64,000 nt of DNA from Eledone cirrhosa (GCA_964016885.1 OZ024740.1:1779595-1843594), one strand, 5' to 3'. Counted from the stretch's first letter, positions 44,749 through 56,985 are shown. Notes: generated by a model not told the origin, from the sequence alone. Numbers and translations: made by a program.

Positions 44749-47490
44749 CATGTACACATGTGTGTGTGCATATATACATGTACACATGTGTGTGTGTGTG
44801 TATATATACATGTACACATGTGTGTGTGTATATATACATGTACACATGTGTGTGTGTGTATATATACATGTACACGTGTGTGTGTATATATATACATGTA
44901 CACGTGTGTGTGTATATATATACATGTACACATGTGTGTGTGTGTGTGTATATACATGTACACATGTGTGTGTGTATATATACATGTACACATGTGCGTG
45001 TGTGTATATATACATGTACATGTGTGTGTATATATATACATATACACGTGTGTGTGTATATATATACATGTACACGTGTGTGTGTGTATATATACATGTA
45101 CACGTGTGTGTGTGTGTGTATATATACATGTACACATGTGTGTGTGTGTGCATATATACATGTACACATGTGTGTGTGTATATACATGTACACGTGTGTG
45201 TGTGTATATATACATGTACACGTGTGTGTGTGTGTGTGTGTATATATATACATGTACACATGTGTGTGTGTGTGCATATATACATGTACACATGTGTGTG
45301 TGTGTGTGTATATATACATGTACACATGTGTGTGTGTATATATACATGTACACATGTGTGTGCGTATATATACATGTACACATGTGTGTGTGTGTATATA
45401 TACATGTACACGTGTGTGTGTATATATACATGTACACACGTGTGTGTGTATATATATACATGTACACATGTGTGTATATATATATACATGTACACACGTG
45501 TGTGTGTGTATATATACATGTACACATGTGTGTGTGTATATATATACATGTACACATGTGTGTGTATATATATACATGTTCACACGTGTGTGTGTGTGTA
45601 TATATACATGTACACATGTGTGTGTATATATATACATGTACACATGTGTGTGTATATATATACATGTACACGTGTGTGTGTATATATATACATGTACACA
45701 CGTGTGTGCATATATATGCATGTACACGTGTGTGTGTGTGTGTATATATACATGTACACGTGTGTGTGTATATATATACATGTACATATGTGTGTGTATA
45801 TATATACATGTACATATGTGTGTGTATATATACATGTACACATATGTGTGTGTGTATATATACATGTACACATATGTGTGTGTGTATATATACATGTACA
45901 CACGTGTGTGTGTATATATACATGTACACATGTGTGTGTGTATATATATACATGTACACGTGTGTGTGTATATATATACATGTACACATGTGTGTGTGTA
46001 TATATACATGTACACATGTGTGTGTGTATATATATACATGTACACGTGTGTGTATATATATATACATGTACATGTGTGTGTGTATATATATACATGTACA
46101 CGTGTGTGTATATATATATACATGTACATGTGTGTGTGTGTATATATACATGTACACATGTGTGTGTGTATATATACATGTACACATGTGTGTGTGTATA
46201 TATACATGTACACATGTGTGTGTGTGTGTATATACATGTACACGTGTGTGTGTATATATACATGTACACATGTGTGTGTGTGTGTGTATATATACATGTA
46301 CACATGTGTGTGTGTATATATACATGTACACGTGTGTGTGTGTGTATATACATGTACACGTGTGTGTGTATATATACATGTACACATGTGTGTGTGTGTA
46401 TATATACATGTACACATGTGTGTGTGTGTATATATACATGTACACATGTGTGTGTGTGTATATATACATGTACACGTGTGTGTGTATATATATACATGTA
46501 CATGTGTGTGTGTGTATATATACATGTACACGTGTGTATATATACATGTACACGTGTGTGTGTGTGTATATATACATGTACACGTGTGTGTGTGTATATA
46601 TACATGTACACATGTGTGTGTGTGTATATATACATGTACTCATGTGTGTGTGTGTATATATACATGTACACATGTGTGTGTATATATACATGTACACATG
46701 TGTGTGTGTGTATATATACATGTACACGTGTGTGTGTATATATATACATGTACACATGTGTGTGTGTGTATATATACATGTACACGTGTGTGTGTGTATA
46801 TATACATGTACACGTGTGTGTGTGTATATATACATGTACACATGTGTGTGTGTATATATACATGTACACGTGTGTGTATATATACATGTACACGTGTGTG
46901 TGTGTATATATACATGTACACATGTGTGTGTGTGTGTGTATATACATGTACACATGTGTGTGTGTGTGTGTATATACATGTACACATGTGTGTGTGTGTA
47001 TATATACATGTACACATGTGTGTGTGTGTGTATATACATGTACACATGTGTGTGTGTATATATACATGTACACATGTGTGTGTGTATATATATACATGTA
47101 CACATGTGTGTGTGTGTGTATATACATGTACACGTGTGTGTGTGTGTATATATACATGTACACATGTGTGTGTGTGTATCTATACATGTACACATGTGTG
47201 TGTGTGTATATATACATGTACACATGTGTGTGTGTATATATACATGTACACGTGTGTGTGTGTGTGTATATATACATGTACACGTGTGTGTGTGTGTGTA
47301 TATATACATGTACACGTGTGTGTGTATATATATACATGTACACGTGTGTGTGTATATATATATACATGTACACATGTGTGTGTGTATATATACATGTACA
47401 CATGTGTGTGTATATATACATGTACACATGTGTGTGTGTGTGTATATATACATGTACACATGTGTGTGTGTGTATATATACATGTACACA

Positions 47491-47520
<30 letters not shown>
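42353..47520. repeat. Alternating pyrimidine-purine VNTR, 5.1 kb
   Basis: About 190 units of 24-32 bp, each TATATACATGTACAC(G/A) followed by (TG)n. Within and between units the strand alternates pyrimidine and purine almost without exception; rare breaks occur at 42535, 42951, 43332, 44031 and 44046. Each unit has the self-complementary core ACATGT plus CACGTG or CACATGTG. Frames up to 1750 codons exist in several frames because the sequence cannot make stops. They are not genes. Confidence 0.97.
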
Positions 47521-47534
<14 letters not shown>

Positions 47535-47693
47535 TGTAAATGTGGTTGGTGTTAGGAAGGGCATCCAACTAGAAAACCCGCCAGACAGTCCTATGCGAGC
47601 AAGACAACCACTCTTGCCTCAAGTGGGAAAACCCCCGTCCAAACCCATGCAAGCGTGGAACAGGGACGCTAAACCTGATGATGATGATGATGA

Positions 47694-47694
<1 letters not shown>
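47535..47694 (+). mobile_element. RTE-like LINE 3' end fragment I (subfamily 1)
   Basis: Only the last 160 bp: TAAATGTGGTTGGTGTTAGG, AACCCATGCAAGCGTGGAAC and a (GAT)n tail. (TA)n lies on both sides, like the longer copies. Confidence 0.88.
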
Positions 47695-47943
<249 letters not shown>

Positions 47944-48833
47944 CAGGGTGCGGATGATATCTGTTGGCAAGATTACTGTTAAGGAGAAAATAACAGTAGT
48001 TTTATTTTTTAAGATTTATTCATCAAACTTGGTCAGTTTGTCTTCATGACTTGTTCTTTCAATCTCACTCGATAAACCCGCCATTGGCTTTGATGACGGC
48101 TTCAAGGTGGCCTCGGAACCGACTACAGGCCTTCGTCACTGTCCCCCGACTTAGGCCCCTAAAGACACTTGTGATCCTGGCCTTCAGATCATCTTTCGTA
48201 TTGCAGCTAGATCTGTTGGTGTCTCGTTCCTCTGCTCCCCAAACAAAGAAGTCGAGGGGGTTGCAGTCAGGCGAGATGGGAGGCCAGATGTCAGGTGAAG
48301 TGTGGTCGACGAAGTTCTCTGACAGCCAGGCTTGGGTCTTTCGGCTGGTATGGCAGGGCGCTGACTCTTGGTACCACACGTACGGCCTAGCTGCAGCTAC
48401 CTGCTCGATCCAGGGCTTCACCACCTAGGCTCAGAATGCGGATGTAGCCATCGGTGTTCAGCTTGAGGCCTTCAGGGAAGAAGTGAGGTGGCATGACTTC
48501 ACCTTGACTGCTGACGACACCTAAGACCAATGTTGTTGCTGGAAACTTTGTCTGCATGACTGTGGGCACGTCTTTGGATGAGACAGCAAGCCACCTGTTG
48601 TTCTGGGAGTTGATCTTCTGGTCTTATTTGTCCTCCCGGCGCGGATTCCAAGAAGAACTCCGTGTCTCTTCCACAAATTTGGAGGTTCAAAATTATTCAT
48701 AATCAATTATTCTGAAAATAAATATTGGAAATATAGTCACTGTTTTTACGAAGACAAGAGTGACAACGGAAGCAAAAAAAATTTGCATAAAATTAGCAGT
48801 TGAAAATTGCGAACAAATATCGTCCACACCCTG
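47944..48833 (-). mobile_element. Mariner-like DNA transposon, internally deleted (890 bp)
   Basis: The ends are imperfect inverted repeats of about 27 bp: CAGGGTGCGGATGATATC at the left, and CAGGGTGTGGACGATATT when the right end is reversed. Both are flanked by TA, the target duplicated by Tc1/mariner elements. At 890 bp it is shorter than the usual 1.2-1.3 kb. The missing part corresponds to the N-terminal DNA-binding half of the transposase. It lies in a (TA)n tract. Confidence 0.88.
48065..48660 (-). pseudogene. Mariner-family transposase, C-terminal remnant
   Basis: Two frames joined by a frameshift near 48420. The upstream part reads KINSQNNRWLAVSSKDVPT and FPATTLVLGVVSSQGEVMPP. The downstream part reads VKPWIEQVAAARPYVW, ESAPCHTSRKTQAWLSENF, ISPDCNPLDFFVWG and RFRGHLEAVIKANGGFIE to the stop. 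The second catalytic aspartate (DSAPCH in relatives) is replaced by glutamate. The third (NPLD) follows 37 residues later, as in DD37D-type mariners. The first aspartate and the helix-turn-helix domains are absent. The protein would cut and paste the element, but this copy cannot. Confidence 0.85.
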
Positions 48834-48846
48834 TATATATATATAT

Positions 48847-49172
48847 GGAGGCACATGGTTTAGTGGTTAGAGCATTGGGCTTGCAATCGAAAGGTTGTGA
48901 GTTCAATTCTCAGACCGGGTGATGTGTTGTTTCCTTGAGCAAGACACTTTATTTCACATTGCTCCAGTTTACTCAGCTGTAGAAATGAGATGATAAGGAC
49001 TGGGGTCCATATCATTCCACTGCAAATTGGTCGTGTAGGTGCCACGGCAAAAAAGCACCCAGCACTCACTGTAAATGAGGTTGGTGTTAGGAAGGGCATC
49101 CAGCTGTAGAAATCAAGCCAGAATTAGTTCCCGTCCCACCCTTGCAAGCAGGGAAATGCGGACGTAAAATAG
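48847..49172 (+). mobile_element. tRNA-derived SINE, full length
   Basis: Head GGAGGCACATGGTTTAGTGG, B box, central block, and the shared LINE-like tail ending GGGAAATGCGGACGTAAAATAG. It has inserted in the short TATA tract immediately right of the mariner-like element. Confidence 0.88.
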
Positions 49173-49178
49173 TGATTA

Positions 49179-49218
<40 letters not shown>

Positions 49219-50040
49219 GAGTTATAAAATAACTCTATATATAATATTCTCGGCTCCATACGTGAGCTAATTTTTAGTCCCATAAAACCGGCCGTTATTT
49301 TTAGCGGCACGAGTATGGAACGTGCTCGGCGCTGCGACACATGTGCGTTCAAAAACACATTTCTCTCAGTCTTCTTAAGTATTTTGAAGTGAAACTTACC
49401 AATTTCTAGATACTTGCAGAAGAGCAGAGGAATAGGAACTTTCACTTAATTGTTGCGAAACAAATTTAAAATTTGTCCAGGTACCACGGCTATTGCCAAT
49501 ATAGGTTTGTTTTTATTGATTTATTATTTTAAATCGAGACAGGCAAACCATATTATTTTAATTAGTATTTTTCAATCTAGCTAACTTGGTCATTTGCAAT
49601 GCAAACACATGTATACTTGTATCAGTGTTTATCCCTATTGTATATATATATATTTAATGCCAAAATATGTACCATATCCATATGAGCAAGACATGATTCT
49701 CCAACCTGTCTCTGTGATGTTCTGTCCAACCTCTGCCACAATGGTGAGCAGATATAACACCATGATGATGATGCTGACATATATATATTTGTGTGTGTCT
49801 ATGTGTGGAGAGAGAGAGATTTCTAATGCAGGCAGAAGCTGTCACTATTTTCAAGAAGGAGTATATCAATATAATGAACCCCCATCAATTACCGGTACTT
49901 TATCAAACACAGATGTACGAAAGGCAAGTTTCACTTCAGTAAGATTTGAAGGCTACATAAGAGATGTAACTAAATGCCACAAAGCATTGAATACTCACAC
50001 ATACATTAAGAGATAAGAGAATATATATCATCATCTGTGT
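49173..50040. other. AT-rich spacer
   Basis: (TA)n at 49186-49215 with a small palindrome (ATATAGAGTTATAAAATAAC). The open frame at 49594-50016 has repeat-like composition and no domain. No gene supported. Confidence 0.55.
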
Positions 50041-50349
50041 ACAGTGCCTTCAGCCATTTCAAATTGTTTAGCAATCGTCAGAAGAGATACATAATGGTCC
50101 TTGTCCAGATATTAATGAATTTTATCAACCAAATTTAGCGTCCTAAAGTCCCTCTCCCTGCCACAACACACGTCATCCTTCATCAGTTCCCTGCCCTCCT
50201 GGAACCTCTTGTGTCAGTTGAGTCACCTGGCTCATGAAAGTTAGTCTGTAAGCGGTTTTGACCATTTCATACGTTACTGCAGCGTTTTTGTTGTGCTTGA
50301 CACTTTATTGCATATTGAGCCTCAAGTTGTCCTCATGTCCCGACTGCAT
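50041..50349 (-). pseudogene. Mariner-family transposase, N-terminal HTH fragment
   Basis: Minus-strand remnant from a possible start at 50349. It reads NAAVTYEMVKTAY, then in a shifted frame HKRFQEGRELMKDDVCCGR, then LVDKIH, a stop, YLDKDHYVSLLTIAKQFEM. This is the HTH_48-type DNA-binding region of mariner transposases (helix, then F-E-W-H-K-R-F, then the second helix-turn-helix). At least one frameshift and two stops. It belongs to a different element from the one at 47.9-48.8 kb; no catalytic part is present. Confidence 0.7.
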
Positions 50350-50515
50350 TGTGGAATCAGCTGTGACGTGTATGACAGGTGTTTAAAGTGCTGTAGCGGC
50401 CTCTACCTTCAGGGAAAACCAACAGTTGGCATGTTAGCTTATTATGTCAAGGATGTATTAGAGTGACAGTTACATAGGTCATTTAAAAGTAGCTGGAAAA
50501 AAAAGCATCTCAAAT

Positions 50516-51297
50516 CTTCCGCTTCCCACACACACCCTCACAACCCCTCCACTTCCCACACACACCCTCACAACCCCTCCACTTCCCACACACACTCACA
50601 ACCCCTCCACTTCCCACACACACCCTCACAACCCCTCCACTTCCCACACACACCCTCACAACCCCTCCACTTCCCACACACACCCTCACAAATCCTCCAC
50701 TTCCCACACACACTCACAACCCCTCCACTTCCCACACACACCCTCACAACCCCTCCACTTCCCACACACACCCTCACAACCCCTCCACTTCCCACACACA
50801 CCCTCACAAATCCTCCACTTCCCACACACACCCTCACAACCCCTCCACTTCCCACACACACACTCACAACCCCTCCACTTCCCACACACCCTCACAACCC
50901 CTCCACTTCCCACACACCCTCACAACCCCTCCACTTCCCACACACCCTCACAACCCCTCCACTTCCCACACACACCCTCACAACTCCTCCACTTCCCACA
51001 CACACCCTCACAACCCCTCCACTTCCCACACACACCCTCACAACTCCTCCACTTCCCACACACACCCTCACAACCCCTCCACTTCCCACACACCCTCACA
51101 ACTCCACTTCCCACACACCCTCACACCTCCTCCACTTCCCGCACACCCTCACACCTCCACTACCCACACACACCCTCACAACTCATCCACTTCCCACACA
51201 CCCTCACACCTCCTCCACTTCCCGCACACCCTCACACCTCCTCCACTTCCCGCACACCCTCACACCTCCTCCACTACCCACACACCCTCACACCACC
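50516..51297. repeat. About 30-bp minisatellite
   Basis: Roughly 27 units of CCACTTCCCACACACACCCT plus CACAACCCCT, with 28- and 26-bp forms. It becomes irregular after 51090 (CACACCTCCTCCACTTCCCG). The minus strand has Gly/Val/Cys-rich open frames that are repeat translation. Confidence 0.95.
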
Positions 51298-51427
51298 CCC
51301 ACCCCAACACCAATGACCTCCAATGTTTCAATCTTTTGTTGTAGCAGTTTCCCACTGTGAAGTGATCTTTGGAAATTTACCAAACACTGAGACAAACTGT
51401 TGAAAGAAATCCTTATATCTATCTATC

Positions 51428-52545
51428 TGCGGCATCTCCAGGTATTCCTCACCGACCCCCAACCGGTGTGGGCACCGTTTGTGAGACAGGCTTTTCCACA
51501 GCTCGTCTCGCTGACGGAGCTGCAGTCCTGGGTCAAGAAAAGACCGAAAACGATGGGCACCTGGCACATTGAATGCGCTCAGGCGCTCACAGTCCTCTGG
51601 CAAGCGGGCGCAGCAATCAGTGGAGACTCCACTTCGACATTCTATAGAGGGATTGTACGTTACAGGGGCGACGACATGCTCGGAGAGACTCTGGGCGTCG
51701 AAGACGATGAGCTCACCAGTCTGTTTGGTAGGACTTTCCGCCCGGGACCTATGGACAACTTCCAGAGGTCCCTGGCTTGGCAGTGCTACCGAGGAGCTCT
51801 ACTGGTTCGTGACAAGATCTACAGGCACGGACGCCCCGGCAGGGATCCTTCCAAGTGGACGTGTCCAAGATGCGCGCAGGACATTGAAACAGTCCTGCAC
51901 GCAATTGTACACTGCCCGGGCGTAACCGACCTGTGGAACTATGCAGAACAACTGCTGTCACGTATGGGACAAATCCAGTTGACTGCCGAGTCCATAGTAA
52001 GGATCAAACTGCCAGCCTCTTTCAAAAACGAAAGAGAGGCGGTTTTCCTCTGTACGGTGGCTATGGTGAAAGAAGTTATATGGTGGACGAGGTTGAGAGG
52101 ACTGAGGACAGATGCCTTTCTCTCTGGACAACAATTGATTCCCTTCTTTAAGTATCACTTTAGAAGGAGAATCAGGGTGGAGAGAGAGGCACTGCACCTC
52201 AGTAAATTTACTGAAAGGTGGGTGAATGAAGCAAAAATGGCCCGAGTGATTGGGCCTTCTCTGTTTATAAGCCTGTAGGTTGAAGAAGAGAGCAAAAGGA
52301 AGAAAGGAGCACTTGCACAACACGCTCCTGGAGTTGAGGGTTGTTCTATCGACGGGGTATTAAACAACCCATTTGTGCCCCCCCCCCCCCCCCCCCCGTA
52401 TTGGGGATTTCGATTGTTGTAATTGTTTGTTTTTATATTTTTTACACGATTGTATGTAAAATCCCCGGCATGTCTTCGTATTGTCCCCTTTTCTTGTGCG
52501 TCCTTGTGGCTAATAAAGAAATCTATCTATCTATCTATCTCTCTC
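51428..52545 (+). mobile_element. Tx1/L1-like LINE, 3' fragment
   Basis: Comprises the C-terminal coding part to 52278, about 250 bp of 3' UTR with a C run at 52379-52397, an AATAAAG signal at 52512-52518, and a (TCTA)n tail from 52520. The left junction also sits in a TATCTATCTATCTG tract (51415-51428), so both ends abut a TCTA microsatellite. Confidence 0.75.
51430..52278 (+). pseudogene. LINE polymerase C-terminal domain with CCHC finger
   Basis: About 282 codons open to the stop at 52276-52278. No RT catalytic motifs remain. The sequence has LRHLQVFLTDPQPVW near the start, a W-rich middle (FQRSLAWQCYRGALLVRDK), then CPRCAQDIETVLHAIVHC, a C-x2-C-x8-H-x4-C zinc-binding pattern typical of the region after RT in Tx1/L1-like polymerases. 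ETVLHAIVHCPGVTDLW closely resembles that family. The intact frame suggests a recent 5'-truncated insertion. The ATG upstream at 51400 lies in flanking DNA and is not the element's start. Confidence 0.75.
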
Positions 52546-52899
52546 TATATATATATGTATATATATATATATATATATAAATGGAAAAAATGAAACAAAA
52601 TTTCATTTCTCACTCTCAGTACGGCTGTTACTTAAATATAAGTATGTACACGTACATACATATATGTATACAGACGTACAGTAGTATGTATATATATATA
52701 TATACATGCACACATATATATATGTACGTATGGATTCACCGAACATTTATTATAATGCTCGGTGTGTTTGTAAGTATATACGTTCAACAATCTGGCAGAA
52801 AGGTATACGTTGCTGACGATAGCTAATAAGCTTGAAATTAGTACAGCGTTCCTTTGTCAGTGTTGAACAAACGAGCAACGATGGTTGCTAGACACTACG
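52546..52899. other. (TA)n and AT-rich spacer
   Basis: (TA)n at 52544-52579 and CATATATG-type words. No gene. Confidence 0.7.
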
Positions 52900-55497
52900 G
52901 CTGCTACTTATTGCACCAGAGCACCGGCCACATATAAAATCTATATTCTTAGATAGTTTACCTGTGATCCCACTACATCTTTTATGTACCCATACTTTGC
53001 ATTTGCGACATAAAATGGAGTTTCTACCTACTCCTTTCCTACACACTGAGCATGGCCATTTCCCAGATGGGACCGGTGCTCTATTTTCCTTCCTACAAAC
53101 TAGAACTTTAGTCTTAGACAAGTTAACTTTAAGGCCTTTTGATTCTAGGCCATGCTTCCATGTTTGGAATTTCTTCTCTAGTTCAGCCATTGATTCAGCT
53201 ATGAGCGTTAGATCATCTGCATATAGGAGTTCCCATGGGCAGCCGGTCTTGAACTCCTCTGTTATAGCCTGAAGGGCAATAATAAATAGTAGGAGGCTAA
53301 GGACGGAGCCCTGATGAACACCAACTTTTACGCTAAACTCTTCACTATATTCGTTGTTAATTCTAACCTTGCTGGCTGTTTCTTTATACATGGCTTGTAT
53401 AGCTCTCACAAGCCATTCATCAACACCTAGTTTTCTAAGGGCCCACCAGATAATCGAGCGGGGTACTCTGTCAAAGGCTTTCTCCAAGTCAACAAAAGCT
53501 AAGTATAGGGGTTTACTTTTAGCTAGGTACTTCTCCTGTAGTTGTCGTACAAGGAAAAGAGCGTCTGTGGTACTTTTACCTGACACAAACCCGAACTGCA
53601 TTTCATCTAGATCAATTCGCTCTCTGATTAGTTGCGCTATTACCTTTTCTGTGACTTTCATGACCTGGTCAATTAATTTAATGCCTCTATAGTTACCCCT
53701 ATCTAGAGCATCTCCTTTACCCTTGTAGCAGTTAATGATGATGCTGCTACGCCAGTCCTTCGGAACGACCCCATTCTGTATGACTTGGTTTACTATCCGG
53801 GAGACCATAGTATGTCCCACCATTCCAGATGCTTTCAGCAACTATTTCCGAAGGCCCAGCCACCTTACCCGTCTTCATATCTTTGATTGCCTTACTTATT
53901 ATACTACCTTCAACTTGCACTGCTGGTCTCTCTATTGGGTCGATGTGGGGGAGACTGTCTTTCTCCCAATTATTCTCCTCATTTAGTAGCCTTTCGTAGT
54001 GACACTTCCAAGCTACCTTCTTATCAGCGTAAGTGATGGCAAGTACACCATCATCATTTAGGACACACTTCTCCCCGACAATATCACTGTTTCCTTGACA
54101 CATTGCCTAGCAATCCTGAACACCTCACGTTTTTGGTCCTCGCATTGTAGTACATGCTTGAACTTTCTTTCCTCTTCTTCCCTTCTTGCGAAGTACACTT
54201 GTCTCCTAGCTTCCCTCCTGGCCACTTGATAGTCTTCTCTACTTCCCCCATCCCGCCATGCTTTCCAAGCCTACTTTTTGGCCTTGATTGACCTCTCCAC
54301 CTTACTGTTCCACCACCAAGTTACTCTCCTCCTGCCTATAGGCCTGCTCCAGCCACAGGTTTCATCTATCGCCTTCAGCAGGTTAGCTTTCAGGAATTCC
54401 CACTGTTCCTCTATATTGTACAACTCTAATTGCTCTTCCTTACTATTAAAAGCATCAAGTAATATGCTTTTAAATTTATGACTGGCTGTGGGGTCCTTTA
54501 ATTTCCATATTTTTCTCCTGAGGATAGTCCTCTTCTGTTGGCGAATACGTCTCGTCCTGACTATGAGGTCGCTAATTATCAGTCTATGTTGGGAGGTGAA
54601 TTCTTCATGGGGGTGGGATTTAGTGTTAACAACAGACACTCTGTCACGTCTTCTGGTAAGGATATAATCTACCTGGCTTGTGTGTTCCCCCGATCTATAG
54701 GTGATCAAGTGATTGTCTCGTTTTTTGAAGTTAGTGTTACAGATAGTTAAGTTATTTGCGTCGCAGAATTCCAGGATTCTGGAGCCTTCCTCATTTCTAG
54801 TACCGAACCCATAGCCTCCATGGATTCCGTCATAGCCGTCACAATGTTGTCCAACGTGACCATTTAGGTCACCTGCAATAACTATATAGTCACTGTCGGT
54901 TATTTGGGAGGTAGCGAGCATCAGTGTCTCGTAGAATCTGTCTTTTATAGCGCGGGGCAGTCCGGATTGGGGTGCGTACGCAGATATTACTGTCACCGTA
55001 GTTTTATTGAGGACAAGTCTTATTTTAATTATTCTGTCGTTCACTCTATTTACGTCTATTATCTTATCTGCCCACTTTTCTGCTACCATGATTCCTACCC
55101 CACCCAACCCATTGTCATTTCCCACCCAGAAAAGCTTATAGCATCGCTCTTTACCCACGATGAATCTAGCCGACCCTCCCCTCCACCTGGTCTCTTGAAT
55201 ACAACAAACATCGACCTCCTTACGTTCAAGCATTTCTACAACCTCGTTAGAGCGACCCTTTAAGGTGCCTACATTCATGGTACCGACTCTGAAGTTTTGG
55301 ATTGCGTTTGGAGGGTGGGAGCGGGGGGGGGGGGGGGTTACATTAGCCATCCGCGGCCGAAACAAAGAGGAGGAGTGCTTGCATTCTCGTCCACGAGGTG
55401 AATTTGTCTTTATCTTTGGCATTGTCGCTGAGCGTCCAGATTTTTCTCTCTTCAACTCTCCAGAATTCCGTAGTCCATCCATCATATCGAAAGGCAA
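52900..55497 (-). pseudogene. RTE-like EEP endonuclease + RT, copy J
   Basis: Starts at 55497. EEP domain: FRVGTMNVGTLKGRSNEV, CCIQETRWRGG (catalytic E), ISAYAPQSGLP, VIAGDLNGHVG, SGEHTSQVDYIL and TSQHRLIISDL. The linker TWWWNSKVERSIKAKK follows, then a TAG at 54271 where other copies have a sense codon. The frame resumes (54103-53850) to GPSEIVAES, where an 8-bp deletion shifts it, then RT with FVDLEKAFDRVPRSIIWW, HQGSVLSLLLF and YADDLTLIAES, ending in the finger (CSVC, CRKC, HKRC, CGRC; 52916-53054). A nicking endonuclease plus RT for target-primed reverse transcription, inactive in this copy. Confidence 0.88.
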
Positions 55498-55681
55498 CCA
55501 GGTAAGCGATAGTATAGGCCTCTGACTTATGATTGGCCCACGTAATAATGGTGGTGCGTGGGTGCGGGTCGCAGGGATATTGGGTAGTTAGCGAGAAGGT
55601 AAGGTTTAAATAAGATCCCCGTATTTTGGGCATAATTTAACAAGCATAAACAAAAATACAAGATTTGTTTTGGAAAATACG
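52900..55681 (-). mobile_element. RTE-like LINE copy J (subfamily 1), 3'-truncated
   Basis: Contains the 5' UTR (55498-55681), endonuclease and most of the RT, but stops inside the finger at about 52900, without the C-terminal region, 3' UTR or (GAT)n tail. The 5' side meets (TA)n; the 3' break is in non-TA sequence. The 3' loss is therefore a later deletion or rearrangement. Confidence 0.88.
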
Positions 55682-55776
55682 ATATATATATACTTATATA
55701 TATATATATACTTTTATATATATATACTTATATATATATATATATATATACTTATATATATATATATATATCATAA

Positions 55777-55824
<48 letters not shown>

Positions 55825-55914
55825 GTGAGGTTTTTTTTACAAAATGAAAAATAACCGAGGTGTCCTACACGAGTGAAAGTATAAAGAAAAAGAGATGAAA
55901 TCGAAAATGTAACT
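55682..55914. repeat. (TA)nCTTA microsatellite
   Basis: TATATATACTTATATA-type repeat at 55682-55820, then 90 bp of AT-rich sequence. The same repeat type forms the matrix of 56.7-64 kb. Confidence 0.9.
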
Positions 55915-56675
55915 GGAGTCTGATTTTTTTTAAAAATATATATATTTATTTGGTTCCTTTACCGGTTTCGCAGTTCTTCTGCTTTTCAAAAGGTGAGTTG
56001 AGATGGAGGGTCTGTGGTTTTTCTCACATCTGGTTGGTCTCTGAATGTTACTTGTTTTATATGGAAAAAGTGGCTCGAAATGCCAGGTTTTTCGAGAAGT
56101 AATTTGATTAGTTTGTCAATAATTATAATAAATTTCGCGCCAGTTCGCGTTACAATAGTTCTTCAAATAAGAGAGAGGGGGGGGGGAGGGGGTTGTCACA
56201 GATTGTTTTTTCATATATGAGTGTTTGAATTTCTTTTTACTTGAAAAAAGGAGGCTCACGAAGGCTTTTTTTTGGTTGGTTCACGTGACAGCCATAATTT
56301 CATTTTTAACCAACCAAAAAAAAGCCTTCGTGAGCCTCCTTTTTTCAAGTAAAAAGAAATTCAAACACTCATATATGAAAAAACAATCTGTGACAAATCC
56401 CCCCCCCCCCGCCCCCTTCTTATTTGAAGAACTATTGTAACGCGAACTGGCGCGAAATTTATTATAATTATTGACAAACCAATCAAATTACTTCTCGAAA
56501 AACCTGGCATTTCGAGCCACTTTTTCCCTATAAGACAAGTAACACTCAGAGACCAACCAGATGTGAGAAAAACCACAGACCCTCCATCTCAACTCACCTT
56601 TTGAAAAGCAGAAGAACTGCGAAACCGGTAAAGGAACCAAATAAATATATATATTTTTAAAAAAAATAAGACTCC
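55915..56675. mobile_element. Long inverted repeat (foldback) with 367-bp arms
   Basis: Left arm 55915-56281, loop of 26 bases, right arm 56308-56675. Arms correspond throughout with few mismatches (for example GGAGTCTGATTTT versus GGAGTCTTATTTT, and length differences in the G/C run at 56170 and 56400). No terminal target duplication is obvious in the AT-rich flanks. Frames on the two arms are mirror copies of each other and are not supported as genes. Confidence 0.9.
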
Positions 56676-56749
56676 AATATATACTTATATATATACTTAT
56701 ATATATATATATATAAAAACAAATTTAACTTAATTGTTATATATATATA

Positions 56750-56801
<52 letters not shown>

Positions 56802-56952
56802 AGAACGGGAACAAAACAGGGGCAGTACGATACTTATATATAAACATATATACTTATTTATATATATATATATACTTATATATATATATATATATACTTA
56901 TTTATATATATATATATATATATACTTTTATATATATATATATATATATATA

Positions 56953-56985
<33 letters not shown>

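Noticed and set aside
49594..50016. 140-codon plus-strand frame
   Set aside because: Low-complexity start, no domain or relative recognised, AT-rich context. Not distinguishable from chance.
50510..51114. Gly/Val/Cys-rich minus-strand frames
   Set aside because: Translation of the 30-bp minisatellite.
56014..56576. Similar small frames on both arms of the long inverted repeat
   Set aside because: The arms are reverse complements, so identical frames are expected. No domain is recognised.
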